Assembly (NCBI RefSeq): GCF_010500915.1 | Contig: NZ_JAAAWP010000001.1 | Location: 124,001-188,000 of the forward strand | Length of the DNA: 64,000 nucleotides | Source: Alteromonas hispanica | GTDB taxonomy: Bacteria; Pseudomonadota; Gammaproteobacteria; Enterobacterales; Alteromonadaceae | Direction of reading: 5' to 3' | Shown here: positions 56,193 through 64,000 of the stretch, in pieces | How the letters are laid out: each line of letters starts with the position of its first letter | Numbering within the stretch: position 1 is the first letter of the stretch | The notes under the pieces: generated by a model | What the model was told of the DNA's origin: nothing | The model's database searches: none | The model's input: only the letters and a program-made list of their open reading frames with translations | Translations under genes and position numbers: made by a program

Positions 56193-56861
56193 TTACGACC
56201 TCTTGGAACGTGCCAAACGTAAAGCGTCTGCTTTTACTTTTACCACCATACCGGTATCGAGCTGAACATGGATGCCATCTTTAGCAATTTCGGTAATCAC
56301 TGCCGGCATAGGTTCTTTACCCAGCTTTACCGTTACGCGAGTACCTTGCTTCATGTCACCGTCTGTCAATTTGGCAGGGGGTGTTGTAGTTGGTCTATTA
56401 TTCTTCGGTTTAGTTCCGCGCTTACTCTCAGGTTGAGCAGAATTGGCCGGCTTTTCGCCCTTTGGACGATTAAACTGACGCTTTTCTGAACGCTTAGGTT
56501 GCTGAGCCATTTTGGCCTTGCGTTTTTCAGCTGCCTTCGCCTTACTCTCTTCAAGTTGTTTTTGCGCGTGATCCGAATGCTCTTTTTCAATCGCGTCACC
56601 TTCAACACCATCTAAGTCGACGCGATGGGCACCTTCTTTAATGCTGTACAGGTACCGCCAGCTGTTGGTGTAGTGACGAAGCGTAGAGCGTAATAGCGTT
56701 TTGCTAACCCGTTCATCATCGTCTAACCGCTGAGCAAGATCTTGGAAAATACCGATCTTAAGTGGAAGGGCCTCTCCTTCAGTGCTAAAACACTTTGGGA
56801 AGGTCTCTGCAAGGAAAGCAATAACTTCCTTACTTGTAGTAAACTTCTCTGTTGATTCCAT
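56193..56861 (-). CDS. proQ: RNA chaperone ProQ
   Basis: A 222-residue protein with an N-terminal FinO/ProQ RNA-binding domain (about residues 5-110; VIAFLAETFPKCFSTEGEALPLKIGI, RLDDDERVSKTLLRSTLRHYTNSWRYL), a long basic Lys/Arg/Asn-rich linker (about 110-170) and a C-terminal Tudor-like domain (RVTVKLGKEPMPAVITE). Same layout as E. coli ProQ. It binds many sRNAs and mRNA 3' ends. Cotranscribed with prc. Confidence 0.95.
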   Translation of the reverse strand: MESTEKFTTSKEVIAFLAETFPKCFSTEGEALPLKIGIFQDLAQRLDDDERVSKTLLRSTLRHYTNSWRYLYSIKEGAHRVDLDGVEGDAIEKEHSDHAQKQLEESKAKAAEKRKAKMAQQPKRSEKRQFNRPKGEKPANSAQPESKRGTKPKNNRPTTTPPAKLTDGDMKQGTRVTVKLGKEPMPAVITEIAKDGIHVQLDTGMVVKVKADALRLARSKRS

Positions 56862-56877
56862 TAACTTTCTAAATTAT

Positions 56878-57168
56878 TCAGGAGATTTCTTCGTTATTTG
56901 CATCATCCCAAGTTGCCAGCGTGTGGTCAACCCAATCGAGCAATTCGTCGTCATCAATTTCTAATAAATGTGCATCTTGTTGCCAAGACTCCCAAGCGTA
57001 GTGCAAAATTTGCTCTAAACGCTGTGTTTCTATATCTTCTTCTGCGGCATCATATATTGCATGAAGAATAAAGTTTAAACGTTCCGACGCCTCATCTGGG
57101 TCATCGTGGACGTCTTCCATATCTTCATAGGTAGACAATACTACATGAATATCGACGCTTATTTTCAT
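56878..57168 (-). CDS. unknown acidic protein between msrC and proQ
   Basis: A 96-residue, strongly acidic protein with no cysteines, no signal peptide and three Trp in the last half (WESWQQ, DWVDHTLATWDD). It appears alpha-helical after a first strand (MKISVDIHVVLSTY). I do not recognise a family. It overlaps the msrC stop codon as ATGA and ends 16 bases before proQ, so it is embedded in a msrC-orf-proQ-prc operon. Its charge is opposite to that of the ProQ linker, which leaves open an interaction. Confidence 0.8.
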   Translation of the reverse strand: MKISVDIHVVLSTYEDMEDVHDDPDEASERLNFILHAIYDAAEEDIETQRLEQILHYAWESWQQDAHLLEIDDDELLDWVDHTLATWDDANNEEIS

Positions 57169-57623
57169 GATGGCTGTTGAGATTGGACAAGTATTTGCGC
57201 TATTTCTACCAAACCGTTTTCATCTTCTTGCGAGAAACGACCGTGGTTTGGACTGTCAATATCGAGAACACCTATAAGGTTTTCATTGACGATGAGCGGC
57301 ACAACTATTTCGGAGTTTGACGCAGCATCACATGCAATGTGACCATCAAATGCGTGAACATCATCTATGCGTTGTACAGTTTGTGTTGAGGCACTGGTGC
57401 CACACACTCCCCGCCCCATTGGAATGCGTATGCACGCCGGCTGCCCTTGAAATGGCCCAAGGACAAGCTCTCCCTCTTTGTATAGATAAAAGCCTGCCCA
57501 ATTCACATTCTCTAAGCCATTGAACAATAATGCGCTCAGGTTTGCCATATTGGCAATTAAATCGTGCTCGCCCGATACTAAGCTTTTTGCTTGGCTTATA
57601 AGCTGGCTGTAATCTTGTTTCAA
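57165..57623 (-). CDS. msrC: free methionine-(R)-sulfoxide reductase (GAF domain)
   Basis: A 152-residue single GAF domain with Cys64, Cys74 and Cys98 spaced exactly as the three catalytic cysteines (84, 94, 118) of E. coli fRMsr. It reduces free methionine-R-sulfoxide. The start is a TTG at 57623 with AGGG upstream, and no nearby in-frame ATG gives the complete domain. First gene of the operon leading to proQ and prc; E. coli has the same neighbour (yebR). Confidence 0.93.
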   Translation of the reverse strand: MKQDYSQLISQAKSLVSGEHDLIANMANLSALLFNGLENVNWAGFYLYKEGELVLGPFQGQPACIRIPMGRGVCGTSASTQTVQRIDDVHAFDGHIACDAASNSEIVVPLIVNENLIGVLDIDSPNHGRFSQEDENGLVEIAQILVQSQQPS

Positions 57624-57635
57624 ACGGTAACCCTG

Positions 57636-58361
57636 TTATTGTTTAATTTTAAATGTGACATTCACTCGTGCTTCAACATTACTCTGACCTGGCAAAGATA
57701 CTGACATTTCCTTTGCAAATGCATCGGCACGCATGACTGGAATCGGCATATTGCCACCAGATTCAGATATTGCAACCACTTCACCTACTTCAACGCCTAA
57801 TTCTTTCGCTAAAAGCTGTGCTCTATTCTTTGCATCACCTACTGCAGCGATTAGCGCTTTTTGATAGAACGACGTTTCACCGAGAGTTATAAAGTTAAAC
57901 TGCTGAATACGATCAACTCCCCGTTTAAGCACGCCATCTAACACTCGGTCATAATTATCTAGGTTGGTTGATGTGATAGAAATTTCTCTTGAAAGAGTAA
58001 ACCCATCTTGATTTCTTCCTTGTGGCGTATTCACATAACGGGGCGTTAAACGCACTTCCATGCTTTGAATATAACGTTCTTCTATACCCTCTTTCAGTAA
58101 AAATTTAACGATGGCCTTTAAATCACTCGCCAGCGACTGACTTAATGGGCTAACCGTCTTACCTTGTGCCTCTATAACAAAGGTAACCGAAAATGCATTA
58201 GGAACAACATCAATAGAGCCAACACCTTGCACACTCACTGTTGCCGCCGGCAACACTTCTTTTGAGTTCACACCTTCGGAATGCGCCCACAGAGAGGTTG
58301 AAACGAAACTAGTAAGAAAAGAAAACAGAATTAACGATGTTACTGCATATTTATTTTTCAT
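57636..58361 (-). CDS. SIMPL-domain (DUF541) exported protein
   Basis: A 241-residue protein with a signal peptide (hydrophobic residues 8-25, cleavage about LWA) and a full SIMPL/DUF541 domain: ATVSVQGVGSIDVVPNAFSVTFVIEAQG at the start and NVEARVNVTFKIKQ at the end. Family members (YggE-like) are periplasmic and linked to oxidative stress or kinase signalling, without known reaction. The gene lies 12 bases upstream of msrC and may share its transcript. Confidence 0.88.
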   Translation of the reverse strand: MKNKYAVTSLILFSFLTSFVSTSLWAHSEGVNSKEVLPAATVSVQGVGSIDVVPNAFSVTFVIEAQGKTVSPLSQSLASDLKAIVKFLLKEGIEERYIQSMEVRLTPRYVNTPQGRNQDGFTLSREISITSTNLDNYDRVLDGVLKRGVDRIQQFNFITLGETSFYQKALIAAVGDAKNRAQLLAKELGVEVGEVVAISESGGNMPIPVMRADAFAKEMSVSLPGQSNVEARVNVTFKIKQ

Positions 58362-58498
58362 GGGGCGTCCTTAACTATTTTTATTATCCACAATGCCGCA
58401 ACGCGGCCTATTAAAGTTTTTGTACACCGAAGACTATATTCTAATATAAATGAACATGGAGTGAATGATGAAGCAGTTTACCCGTGTGAAAATGAAAA

Positions 58499-58522
58499 AA
58501 GGTGAGCAGCAACGCTCACCTT
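58499..58522 (-). terminator. terminator after the aminotransferase gene
   Basis: AAGGTGAGC / GCTCACCTT, 9-bp perfect stem with 6-base loop and a T-run on the minus strand. Confidence 0.88.
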
Positions 58523-58580
58523 ACACTTAATTAGAATGAAGGATTACTTGTAACAAGCACTAATTTAAATAGGATTCGGG

Positions 58581-59708
58581 TTAATTTAGCACGCTTTTCA
58601 ACGATGCTATGCAATGGTCTATATTACGCTGTTTGCAGGCATAACCCATTAATCCGATTCGCCATACTTTTCCAGCGTGCTCCCCCAAACCTGCGCCAAT
58701 CTCTAAATTGAATTCGTTGAGAAGGTGACTTCGTACTTTGGCATCATCCACTCCCTCTGGGATACGAACAACGTTGAGCTGAGGTAACCTGAAACGGCTG
58801 TCTACAGTAAGCTCTAAACCGATTTCATTTAGTCCTTGGGCTAGCCTGTCATGACCCGAAGCATGTCTTTTCCACGCATTCTCTAAGCCCTCTTCTTTTA
58901 GCATTAGCAAAGATTCATACATGGCATACATACTGTTTACTGGTGCGGTGTGATGATAAGCACGCTTTGCACCTTTGCCCCAATAACCCACAATAAGATT
59001 CATATCTAAGAACCAGCTTTGTACCTTGGTTTTCCTGTTTTGAATTACCGATACGGCTTTTTCACTAAATGACACCGGAGCGATTCCAGGAACACAACTT
59101 AGACATTTTTGTGACCCTGAATAAATGGCATCAATCCCCCACCCGTCAACGTCGAGCTCTATGCCGCCTAATGAGGTGACCGAGTCAACAATCGTAAGGC
59201 AATTGTGTTTTTGAGCAAGCTCGCACAGTAACTTTGCTTCGTTACGTACACCCGTTGAAGTTTCTGCGTGAACAAACGCTAGTATTTTGGCGTCAGGGTT
59301 GACGTTAAGCGCATCTTCAACCGCGTTAAGATCGGTTTGCTCGCCCCAGGCGTTGTTAATAGTGACGGCCTCGCCGCCGCATCTTTCGACGTTTTCGACC
59401 ATGCGCATACCGAAAACACCATTTATACATACAATCACTTTATCGCCCGGTTCGATAAGATTCACAAAACAGGCTTCCATCCCAGCAGAACCCGGTGCAG
59501 ATATTGGCATAGTGAGCGGGTTCTCAGTTTGAAATGCGTACTGAAGAAGATTTTTCGTTTCGTCCATCAGTTGAATAAACAGAGGGTCTAGGTGCCCAAT
59601 TGTTGGACGTGCCATCGCATTGAGGATACGAGGGCTTACATCTGATGGACCCGGCCCCATAAGTGTGCGTTCAGGTGGTAAAAATGTGGCGTTTGACTGT
59701 AGTGGCAT
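58581..59708 (-). CDS. alanine-glyoxylate / serine-pyruvate aminotransferase family protein
   Basis: A 375-residue class V PLP aminotransferase. N-terminal LMGPGPSDVSPRIL is typical of the alanine-glyoxylate group, the PLP Asp lies in IVDSVTSLGG and the Schiff-base Lys in SGSQKCLSCVPG. Substrates cannot be fixed from sequence; alanine, serine and glyoxylate are the usual ones. The ATG at 59708 is preferred to an in-frame TTG two codons upstream; AGAG lies at suitable distance. Monocistronic with a terminator. Confidence 0.9.
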   Translation of the reverse strand: MPLQSNATFLPPERTLMGPGPSDVSPRILNAMARPTIGHLDPLFIQLMDETKNLLQYAFQTENPLTMPISAPGSAGMEACFVNLIEPGDKVIVCINGVFGMRMVENVERCGGEAVTINNAWGEQTDLNAVEDALNVNPDAKILAFVHAETSTGVRNEAKLLCELAQKHNCLTIVDSVTSLGGIELDVDGWGIDAIYSGSQKCLSCVPGIAPVSFSEKAVSVIQNRKTKVQSWFLDMNLIVGYWGKGAKRAYHHTAPVNSMYAMYESLLMLKEEGLENAWKRHASGHDRLAQGLNEIGLELTVDSRFRLPQLNVVRIPEGVDDAKVRSHLLNEFNLEIGAGLGEHAGKVWRIGLMGYACKQRNIDHCIASLKSVLN

Positions 59709-60124
59709 GCTCAATTCTCTAACTTTTAGAATGCTTAATCATGCAGACATACTACTAGGATAGCTCTCTGGTACAACCATCTGTAGTCAACATAATTTAT
59801 ATGAATGGTAAGTCTGCTGCACATTAGCCTTCGTCTTAGGCGTTGAACTCGTATTTTGCGGTGCGACTTTTAGTGACAATACTTAATGGTTGATGAAGTT
59901 TATAATCTGCCTGTTGAGGGATTGAGTAAGCCAGATTCTCTAGTATGTGTATATTCTAGCTATCGATAGAAACGGAATAGAGTGAGTCAATGTGGTTAGA
60001 CCAGAGTTTTTTATAAACATTAACCAATTGATTTTAATTCAGTTATTTATAATTTTGAGCCTGTAATAAAAAATTAACACCTATTTTGTTTATAAAACGA
60101 GCAAACATCATCTATAATTAAGAT

Positions 60125-60226
60125 TCGTTTAAGATTTACGTTAAATCTCTCCCTGTAAAAGTTAGCGCACGGCTCAGCAATGGGCCATTCCCCTAGGCCC
60201 AGAACGGTTGTTCTGGGCATTTTTTA
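60125..60226 (+). ncRNA. candidate small RNA
   Basis: TATAAT at 60113-60118 could start a transcript near 60125; the -35 region is weak. The transcript would have a 5' hairpin (AGATTTA / TAAATCT at 60132-60148), a single-stranded CU-rich stretch and a 3' rho-independent terminator. GGGCC at 60183 can pair with GGCCC at 60196, competing with the terminator stem for four bases. No plus-strand gene ends upstream that would need this terminator. The family is not recognised. Confidence 0.5.
60197..60225 (+). terminator. strong plus-strand terminator
   Basis: GCCCAGAAC / GTTCTGGGC, 9-bp perfect stem with loop GGTT, followed by ATTTTTT. Only the plus strand has the T-run. No plus-strand coding gene precedes it within several hundred bases, which is the main argument for a small RNA. 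Confidence 0.9.
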
Positions 60227-60247
60227 TGCACAACACATAATATCTAC

Positions 60248-60772
60248 CTATACATCAGTCGCCTTTAGCGATTGTGCGTAATGTTGAGCGTTATCCTTAT
60301 AGTGTGCAGCCGAGGCTTCTAACTTAGGTTTAACACTTTCATCCAAGGTTTTGATGACTTTTCCCGGGGAGCCGACGACTAAACTAAAGTCAGGAATATC
60401 CATATTTTCTGTGATTAAGGCGTTTGCGCCAACGATACAATACTTTCCTATTTTTGCGCCATTGAGCACCACTGCATTTATGCCAATAAGCGAATAATCG
60501 CCAATAGTGCAACCGTGTAGCATTACTTTATGCCCCACCGTCACCCCCGTACCAAGGGTTAAAGGTACACCAGCGTCAGTATGTAATACGCTGCCGTCTT
60601 GAACATTACTTTTTTCACCTACGGTGATAAGGTCCATATCGCCGCGTATAACGGCATTGAACCAAACGCTGCTGCCTTCACGCAAATCGACGTTTCCAAT
60701 AACATGAGCACCTGGTGCAATATAGGCGCTTTTATCGATTTTAGGGGTTAAATTGCCCAGTGAATATTGCAT
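60248..60772 (-). CDS. gamma-class carbonic anhydrase family / hexapeptide-repeat protein
   Basis: A 174-residue left-handed beta-helix protein with repeated hexapeptides. The three zinc-binding His positions of gamma carbonic anhydrases are seen in SVLHTD and [10 protein letters not shown]. coli YrdA and PaaY are relatives; activity varies among members. The ATG at 60772 ([15 protein letters not shown]) has AAGGA eight bases upstream and matches the family N-terminus; the longer frame would begin almost at tesB. It follows tesB by 47 bases. Confidence 0.9.
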   Translation of the reverse strand: MQYSLGNLTPKIDKSAYIAPGAHVIGNVDLREGSSVWFNAVIRGDMDLITVGEKSNVQDGSVLHTDAGVPLTLGTGVTVGHKVMLHGCTIGDYSLIGINAVVLNGAKIGKYCIVGANALITENMDIPDFSLVVGSPGKVIKTLDESVKPKLEASAAHYKDNAQHYAQSLKATDV

Positions 60773-60819
60773 ATCATCTTCCTTTTTGCCCATAATTATT
60801 TTGAAATTATCGGTCAATT

Positions 60820-61680
60820 TTATGAATCAACCTGACGCATAAGACCTTCTTGTGTGGTCGATGCCACGAGTTCGCCTTGCTGCGTAAAGATCTGCCCTCG
60901 TACCAAACCTCGAGCACCGCCACTGAACGGACTCTCCATCGCGTATAGCAACCATTCATTTAAGTTAACAGGGCGGTGAAACCACATAGCGTGATCAATG
61001 GTGGCCATCCGTAAAGACTTATCAGTAACCGCGACGCCATGAGGTTGCAAAGAAGTGCTTAAAAAGTGGTAGTCTGACGCGTAAGCCAGCGCCGCTTGAT
61101 GAACAGATAAAGACCCACTGAGCGTATCTCTCGCCTTCATCCATATATAGCGCGTTGGCTCGTGTTTAACAGGTTGATAAGAGTTAGCCGCATTAACCGT
61201 GCGAATATCAACTGGTTTGTGGTAGCTCAAAGCCTCTCTCATTGGGCGAGCGATTTTATTGAAATTCTCTTGATAGAAATCGATGTCAGACTGAACCTCC
61301 TCTGGCGGAGGAACATCTGGCATTGTTGGTTGCTGATGGTGCATGCCCTCTTGAGGTACCTGAAAAGATGCTGTCATATAGAAAATGTTTCTACCGTCTT
61401 GAATTGCTTTAACTCGGCGAGCAGAGAAACTACGGCCATCTCGAACAATTTCGACGTCATAAACCACAGGTTTTTGTGCGTCTCCTGGCAATAAAAAGTA
61501 GGTGTGAAATGAGTGGGCCACTCTTTCTTCGTCAACGGTCTCATAAGCAGCGGCTAGCGCCTGTCCAAGAACTTGTCCGCCAAATAATGCCCGAAAACCC
61601 AAATCCCAGCTCTGACCTCGATAGAGGCCCGCTTCTATGGTTTCTAACTCAAATAGCGAAGATAGTTTAATATCCGACAT
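60820..61680 (-). CDS. tesB: acyl-CoA thioesterase II TesB
   Basis: A 286-residue double hot-dog thioesterase, the length of E. coli TesB. Family segments include [52 protein letters not shown] and, in the second half, [12 protein letters not shown] (catalytic Asp). It hydrolyses medium- and long-chain acyl-CoA. Its ATG overlaps the kinase gene by 14 bases, indicating coupling; its own ribosome binding site is weak. Confidence 0.95.
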   Translation of the reverse strand: MSDIKLSSLFELETIEAGLYRGQSWDLGFRALFGGQVLGQALAAAYETVDEERVAHSFHTYFLLPGDAQKPVVYDVEIVRDGRSFSARRVKAIQDGRNIFYMTASFQVPQEGMHHQQPTMPDVPPPEEVQSDIDFYQENFNKIARPMREALSYHKPVDIRTVNAANSYQPVKHEPTRYIWMKARDTLSGSLSVHQAALAYASDYHFLSTSLQPHGVAVTDKSLRMATIDHAMWFHRPVNLNEWLLYAMESPFSGGARGLVRGQIFTQQGELVASTTQEGLMRQVDS

Positions 61681-63556
61681 GTTGTGCGTTCTCTTGTTTT
61701 ATTGCTTTGGGATTTCTTGGGTAGTACTTTTCTGGCAGTGTTGCCTTATGCTCAAAAAAGCGAGTGTCTTTATAGGGTAACTTCATAAACCCTGAAATAC
61801 CTAACCCTTTTATAAGCGGTATCTGCTTAACCAAATCATTAAGAAGCGCTCTGAATGACGCCTCTTGGCTGTGATCGAGCAAGGTATAATAATTGTGAAT
61901 TTTTAGATGGGTAGCTAATGACTCGAAAATAATACACCCCGTATGATGGATGGCGTTAAGCGCTTTTATCGTATCTATTATTGTATCCGGTAACTTTAGT
62001 AGCTCGTCTGGATCATCACCATCTTCAAAATAAGAGTGTGTGCGACTATCGTCTTTTGATAAGGACGTTTTAGACAGCTCATAGGGAATTTCAAGACCTT
62101 CTGATGGTATGAAATCTTCATCCTCACTTTCTCGCTCAATGTGCACCGTGTTTTTCGCATTGAACATACAACATTTAAATACAGCGGGCTTATGTATGGC
62201 GCGAGCAAGGGTAATTACATTATTAACCGCCTGTTCGAAGGCAGACTTTAAACTAGGATCGTGAAGGTTAAGACTTGAATCTACATAAATACCTTCAGGC
62301 TCCCACCTCACTGCCATTCCACCAACCACCGGATAGCGACCCAAGCGACTTATTGCAGAAACGAAGGCTTTTTCGGTATCACCCATACCTTGAAGATAAT
62401 TTTTGTAGTATCGGTCAAACTGCGCATCATCGATATAGCGCAACTCTTCGCTCTCAAGCGCGGCCTGTTGTCGCAGATAAGACTTTCTTGAGCTATACAC
62501 TACCGTTTCTATATCCTGCCCGGTTTGATGTACCCATGTTGGAATAAGTGGTGTATACACCGCTTCTTTATCTTCAGAAAACACCATGTTTTTTAAAACA
62601 TGTAGGTGATTAAGAAAATAATCGCCTCCCTGTCGGCGTTTGGTAGCGTCGTCATCGAGCATGTAGGTTAAAATGTCTGCGAGCATTTTCGGCAAGCCTA
62701 AAGACGAGGGAGTAATAACTTTGCTGCCGTATCGACATGACTGCCCAGAGGCCAGTGCATAAAGGGTACTTGCTAAGCCCTGTTCATCAAAACGGGGGCT
62801 AGAAAGCGCACCATTTAACTGTTCTTCACCAATAAAATACACATCGCCAAGCCTAGCATTTGTTTGCTGCAGCTCGCCCGACATTAAATCCATTACATTG
62901 TTGGTAACGAATTGCCCAGAGGCATCTGTTTGTGCAAATACGGAAGACCCCCAATCTATCAAACCAATACGTTCATTTTCGCCGTCCCATACCAGATTAG
63001 ATGGCTTTATGTCCCCATGTACTATGGGCTTGTCCATTCCTTTTGCCATATATTGCCGCAGGTAGACCAGTATTTCCCCTACTTGAACGGCTATTTTGAC
63101 GATGACTCGCGGTGATAATGGCCCCACGCGAAGACTTACTTTTTCTAAGTCTTCCCCCGGCGCTTTTGCCATGACAAGTATGGACTGCTTTCTTATTTGC
63201 TGGTACTCAATAAAACGAGGAACGTACTTGTGATCGACATGAGACAGCATAAAGCCTTCTTCCTCAAGCCGTTCTCGTATGTGCTGTGGTAGGGTAATTC
63301 GAGAGAATTTAAATACGCGTTTTTCTCCATTAGAAAGCGCGCCATTAGCAAGCGCACCAGCAGGAGATTCGCCAGAAAAAGCAAACCCAAAAGCCCCCTT
63401 GCCTAACAACTCAATATTTATATATCCAAGGCTTTTCAGCTCAGCAATACAAAGGCTAACCCAATCTTTTAGCTTTTTCGCGTCTGCGTGAGAAAGCAAA
63501 TAAATAGATTGTTCATCAGGTATGTAAAAGTGTTTGAGTCCCTTGAGTTGCGACAT
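61667..63556 (-). CDS. divergent serine/threonine protein kinase-like protein with C-terminal extension
   Basis: A 629-residue cytoplasmic protein. A kinase-like domain spans about residues 45-310: glycine loop GKGAFGFAF (52-60), ATP lysine in VFKFSR (Lys83), catalytic loop HGDIKPSNLVWD (180-191, HGD in place of HRD) and DWG (201-203) in place of DFG. All catalytic residues needed for phosphotransfer remain. The C-terminal 300 residues match no domain I know and contain an acidic stretch (ESEDEDF). It lies between rlmJ and tesB, overlapping tesB by 14 bases. Its substrate is unknown. Confidence 0.85.
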   Translation of the reverse strand: MSQLKGLKHFYIPDEQSIYLLSHADAKKLKDWVSLCIAELKSLGYINIELLGKGAFGFAFSGESPAGALANGALSNGEKRVFKFSRITLPQHIRERLEEEGFMLSHVDHKYVPRFIEYQQIRKQSILVMAKAPGEDLEKVSLRVGPLSPRVIVKIAVQVGEILVYLRQYMAKGMDKPIVHGDIKPSNLVWDGENERIGLIDWGSSVFAQTDASGQFVTNNVMDLMSGELQQTNARLGDVYFIGEEQLNGALSSPRFDEQGLASTLYALASGQSCRYGSKVITPSSLGLPKMLADILTYMLDDDATKRRQGGDYFLNHLHVLKNMVFSEDKEAVYTPLIPTWVHQTGQDIETVVYSSRKSYLRQQAALESEELRYIDDAQFDRYYKNYLQGMGDTEKAFVSAISRLGRYPVVGGMAVRWEPEGIYVDSSLNLHDPSLKSAFEQAVNNVITLARAIHKPAVFKCCMFNAKNTVHIERESEDEDFIPSEGLEIPYELSKTSLSKDDSRTHSYFEDGDDPDELLKLPDTIIDTIKALNAIHHTGCIIFESLATHLKIHNYYTLLDHSQEASFRALLNDLVKQIPLIKGLGISGFMKLPYKDTRFFEHKATLPEKYYPRNPKAIKQENAQHVGY

Positions 63557-63558
63557 AG

Positions 63559-64000
63559 TTAATTATCTTTATTGACCCAAGTAACACTGCTACTGCTCTG
63601 TTCTCCCATGTGTTGCGTCACTTCAAGCATTGCTTCACTAAGCTGTGTGTCAAGCTGCCAAGCAGGGTTTAACACCATTACTCCTGAGCCGTACATGCCC
63701 GCATCATGAGTATTTTCAGCAATTTGCATTTCAGCTTTAAAACAGGGCACCTGCAACTCGCTTAGCTTTTCACACATTGCTTCACTAGCGCCATGCTTGT
63801 TGCCAGAACGGGCCGAAAGCAAAGGATACCAGATAACAATTTGAGCCTGCTGCCATCGCTTCAGCACTCGTTCTACGTTTGTAACAACATCTTCATATTC
63901 ATTCGCCCTTTCATAAGGAGGGTCAATTAATATTGCACCTCTATTAGGCTTAGGTGGAGTGAGAGCAATGAGCCCTTCAAAGCCATCGCGCTTATGGGAA
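63559..64000 (-). CDS. rlmJ: 23S rRNA (adenine-2030-N6)-methyltransferase RlmJ (N-terminus cut by window edge)
   Basis: Only the C-terminal 147 codons are in the window; about half of the usual 280 residues is missing upstream. The catalytic motif DPPYE is visible in ILIDPPYERANEYED, preceded by the RDGFEGL segment typical of RlmJ, and the middle contains IWYPLLSARSGN and the conserved GSGVMVLNPAW. The enzyme methylates A2030 of 23S rRNA with SAM. Its stop codon lies two bases before the kinase-like gene. Confidence 0.94.
   Translation of the reverse strand, partial: SHKRDGFEGLIALTPPKPNRGAILIDPPYERANEYEDVVTNVERVLKRWQQAQIVIWYPLLSARSGNKHGASEAMCEKLSELQVPCFKAEMQIAENTHDAGMYGSGVMVLNPAWQLDTQLSEAMLEVTQHMGEQSSSSVTWVNKDN

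Larger units (their letters stand above)
59709..60247. other. intergenic region with candidate small RNA
   Basis: This 539-base gap without a protein gene contains the aminotransferase promoter region on one side and, from about 60113, a -10-like TATAAT, hairpins and a plus-strand terminator listed separately. No credible coding frame was found. Confidence 0.6.

Overview
The window looks like chromosomal DNA of a marine gammaproteobacterium of the Alteromonadaceae, most likely Alteromonas or a close relative. This is inferred from moderate GC, recognisable protein sequences (cbb3 oxidase, large NAD-glutamate dehydrogenase, FabA, Rmf, PepN, Prc, ProQ) and gammaproteobacterial gene orders such as rlmL-uup-DUF3466-rmf/fabA and msrC-proQ-prc. 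No rRNA, tRNA, CRISPR array or intact insertion sequence was found. About 50 protein genes are supported, most on the minus strand, and both window edges cut a gene (fnr at the left, rlmJ at the right).

Bases 1-14400 form a respiratory and redox region: a 3'-truncated Fnr-type oxygen regulator, a TauE/SafE-like membrane protein, the cbb3 oxidase assembly genes ccoS-ccoI-fixH and the structural genes ccoNOQP (ccoQ is only 53 codons). A perfect Fnr box lies upstream of ccoN. Two complementary bacterioferritin subunits, a KefB-like antiporter, a glutamate-synthase-domain protein, a cytochrome c lipoprotein and a universal stress protein follow. The last two are divergent and share one Fnr box placed at class II distance from a -10-like hexamer on each side.

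Bases 14400-18155 are the least ordinary part: an unknown small gene, a lone tyrosine recombinase and about 2 kb of AT-rich, almost gene-free DNA with a 34-bp palindrome, a 12-bp tandem repeat, direct and inverted repeats and one small possible membrane peptide.

Bases 18156-27400 hold an NhaC antiporter, a DUF2254 membrane protein and a light-response cluster with four different photolyase/cryptochrome family proteins plus a DUF2256 mini-protein. Bases 27400-36100 are conserved housekeeping: a small putative ribbon-helix-helix protein divergent from fabA with a FabR-like operator between them, rmf, DUF3466, uup, a glutaredoxin-like gene, rlmL and pyrD.

Bases 36100-48200 hold the large NAD-glutamate dehydrogenase and a four-gene envelope cluster (DUF1302 outer-membrane-like protein, DUF1329 protein, YCF48-like beta-propeller, RND exporter), a candidate for an uncharacterised export or envelope system. 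Bases 48300-64000 contain pepN, DUF2835, two sodium-coupled transporters, prc, proQ, msrC, a SIMPL protein, an aminotransferase, a candidate small RNA, a gamma-class carbonic anhydrase-like protein, tesB, a divergent protein kinase and the 3' part of rlmJ.
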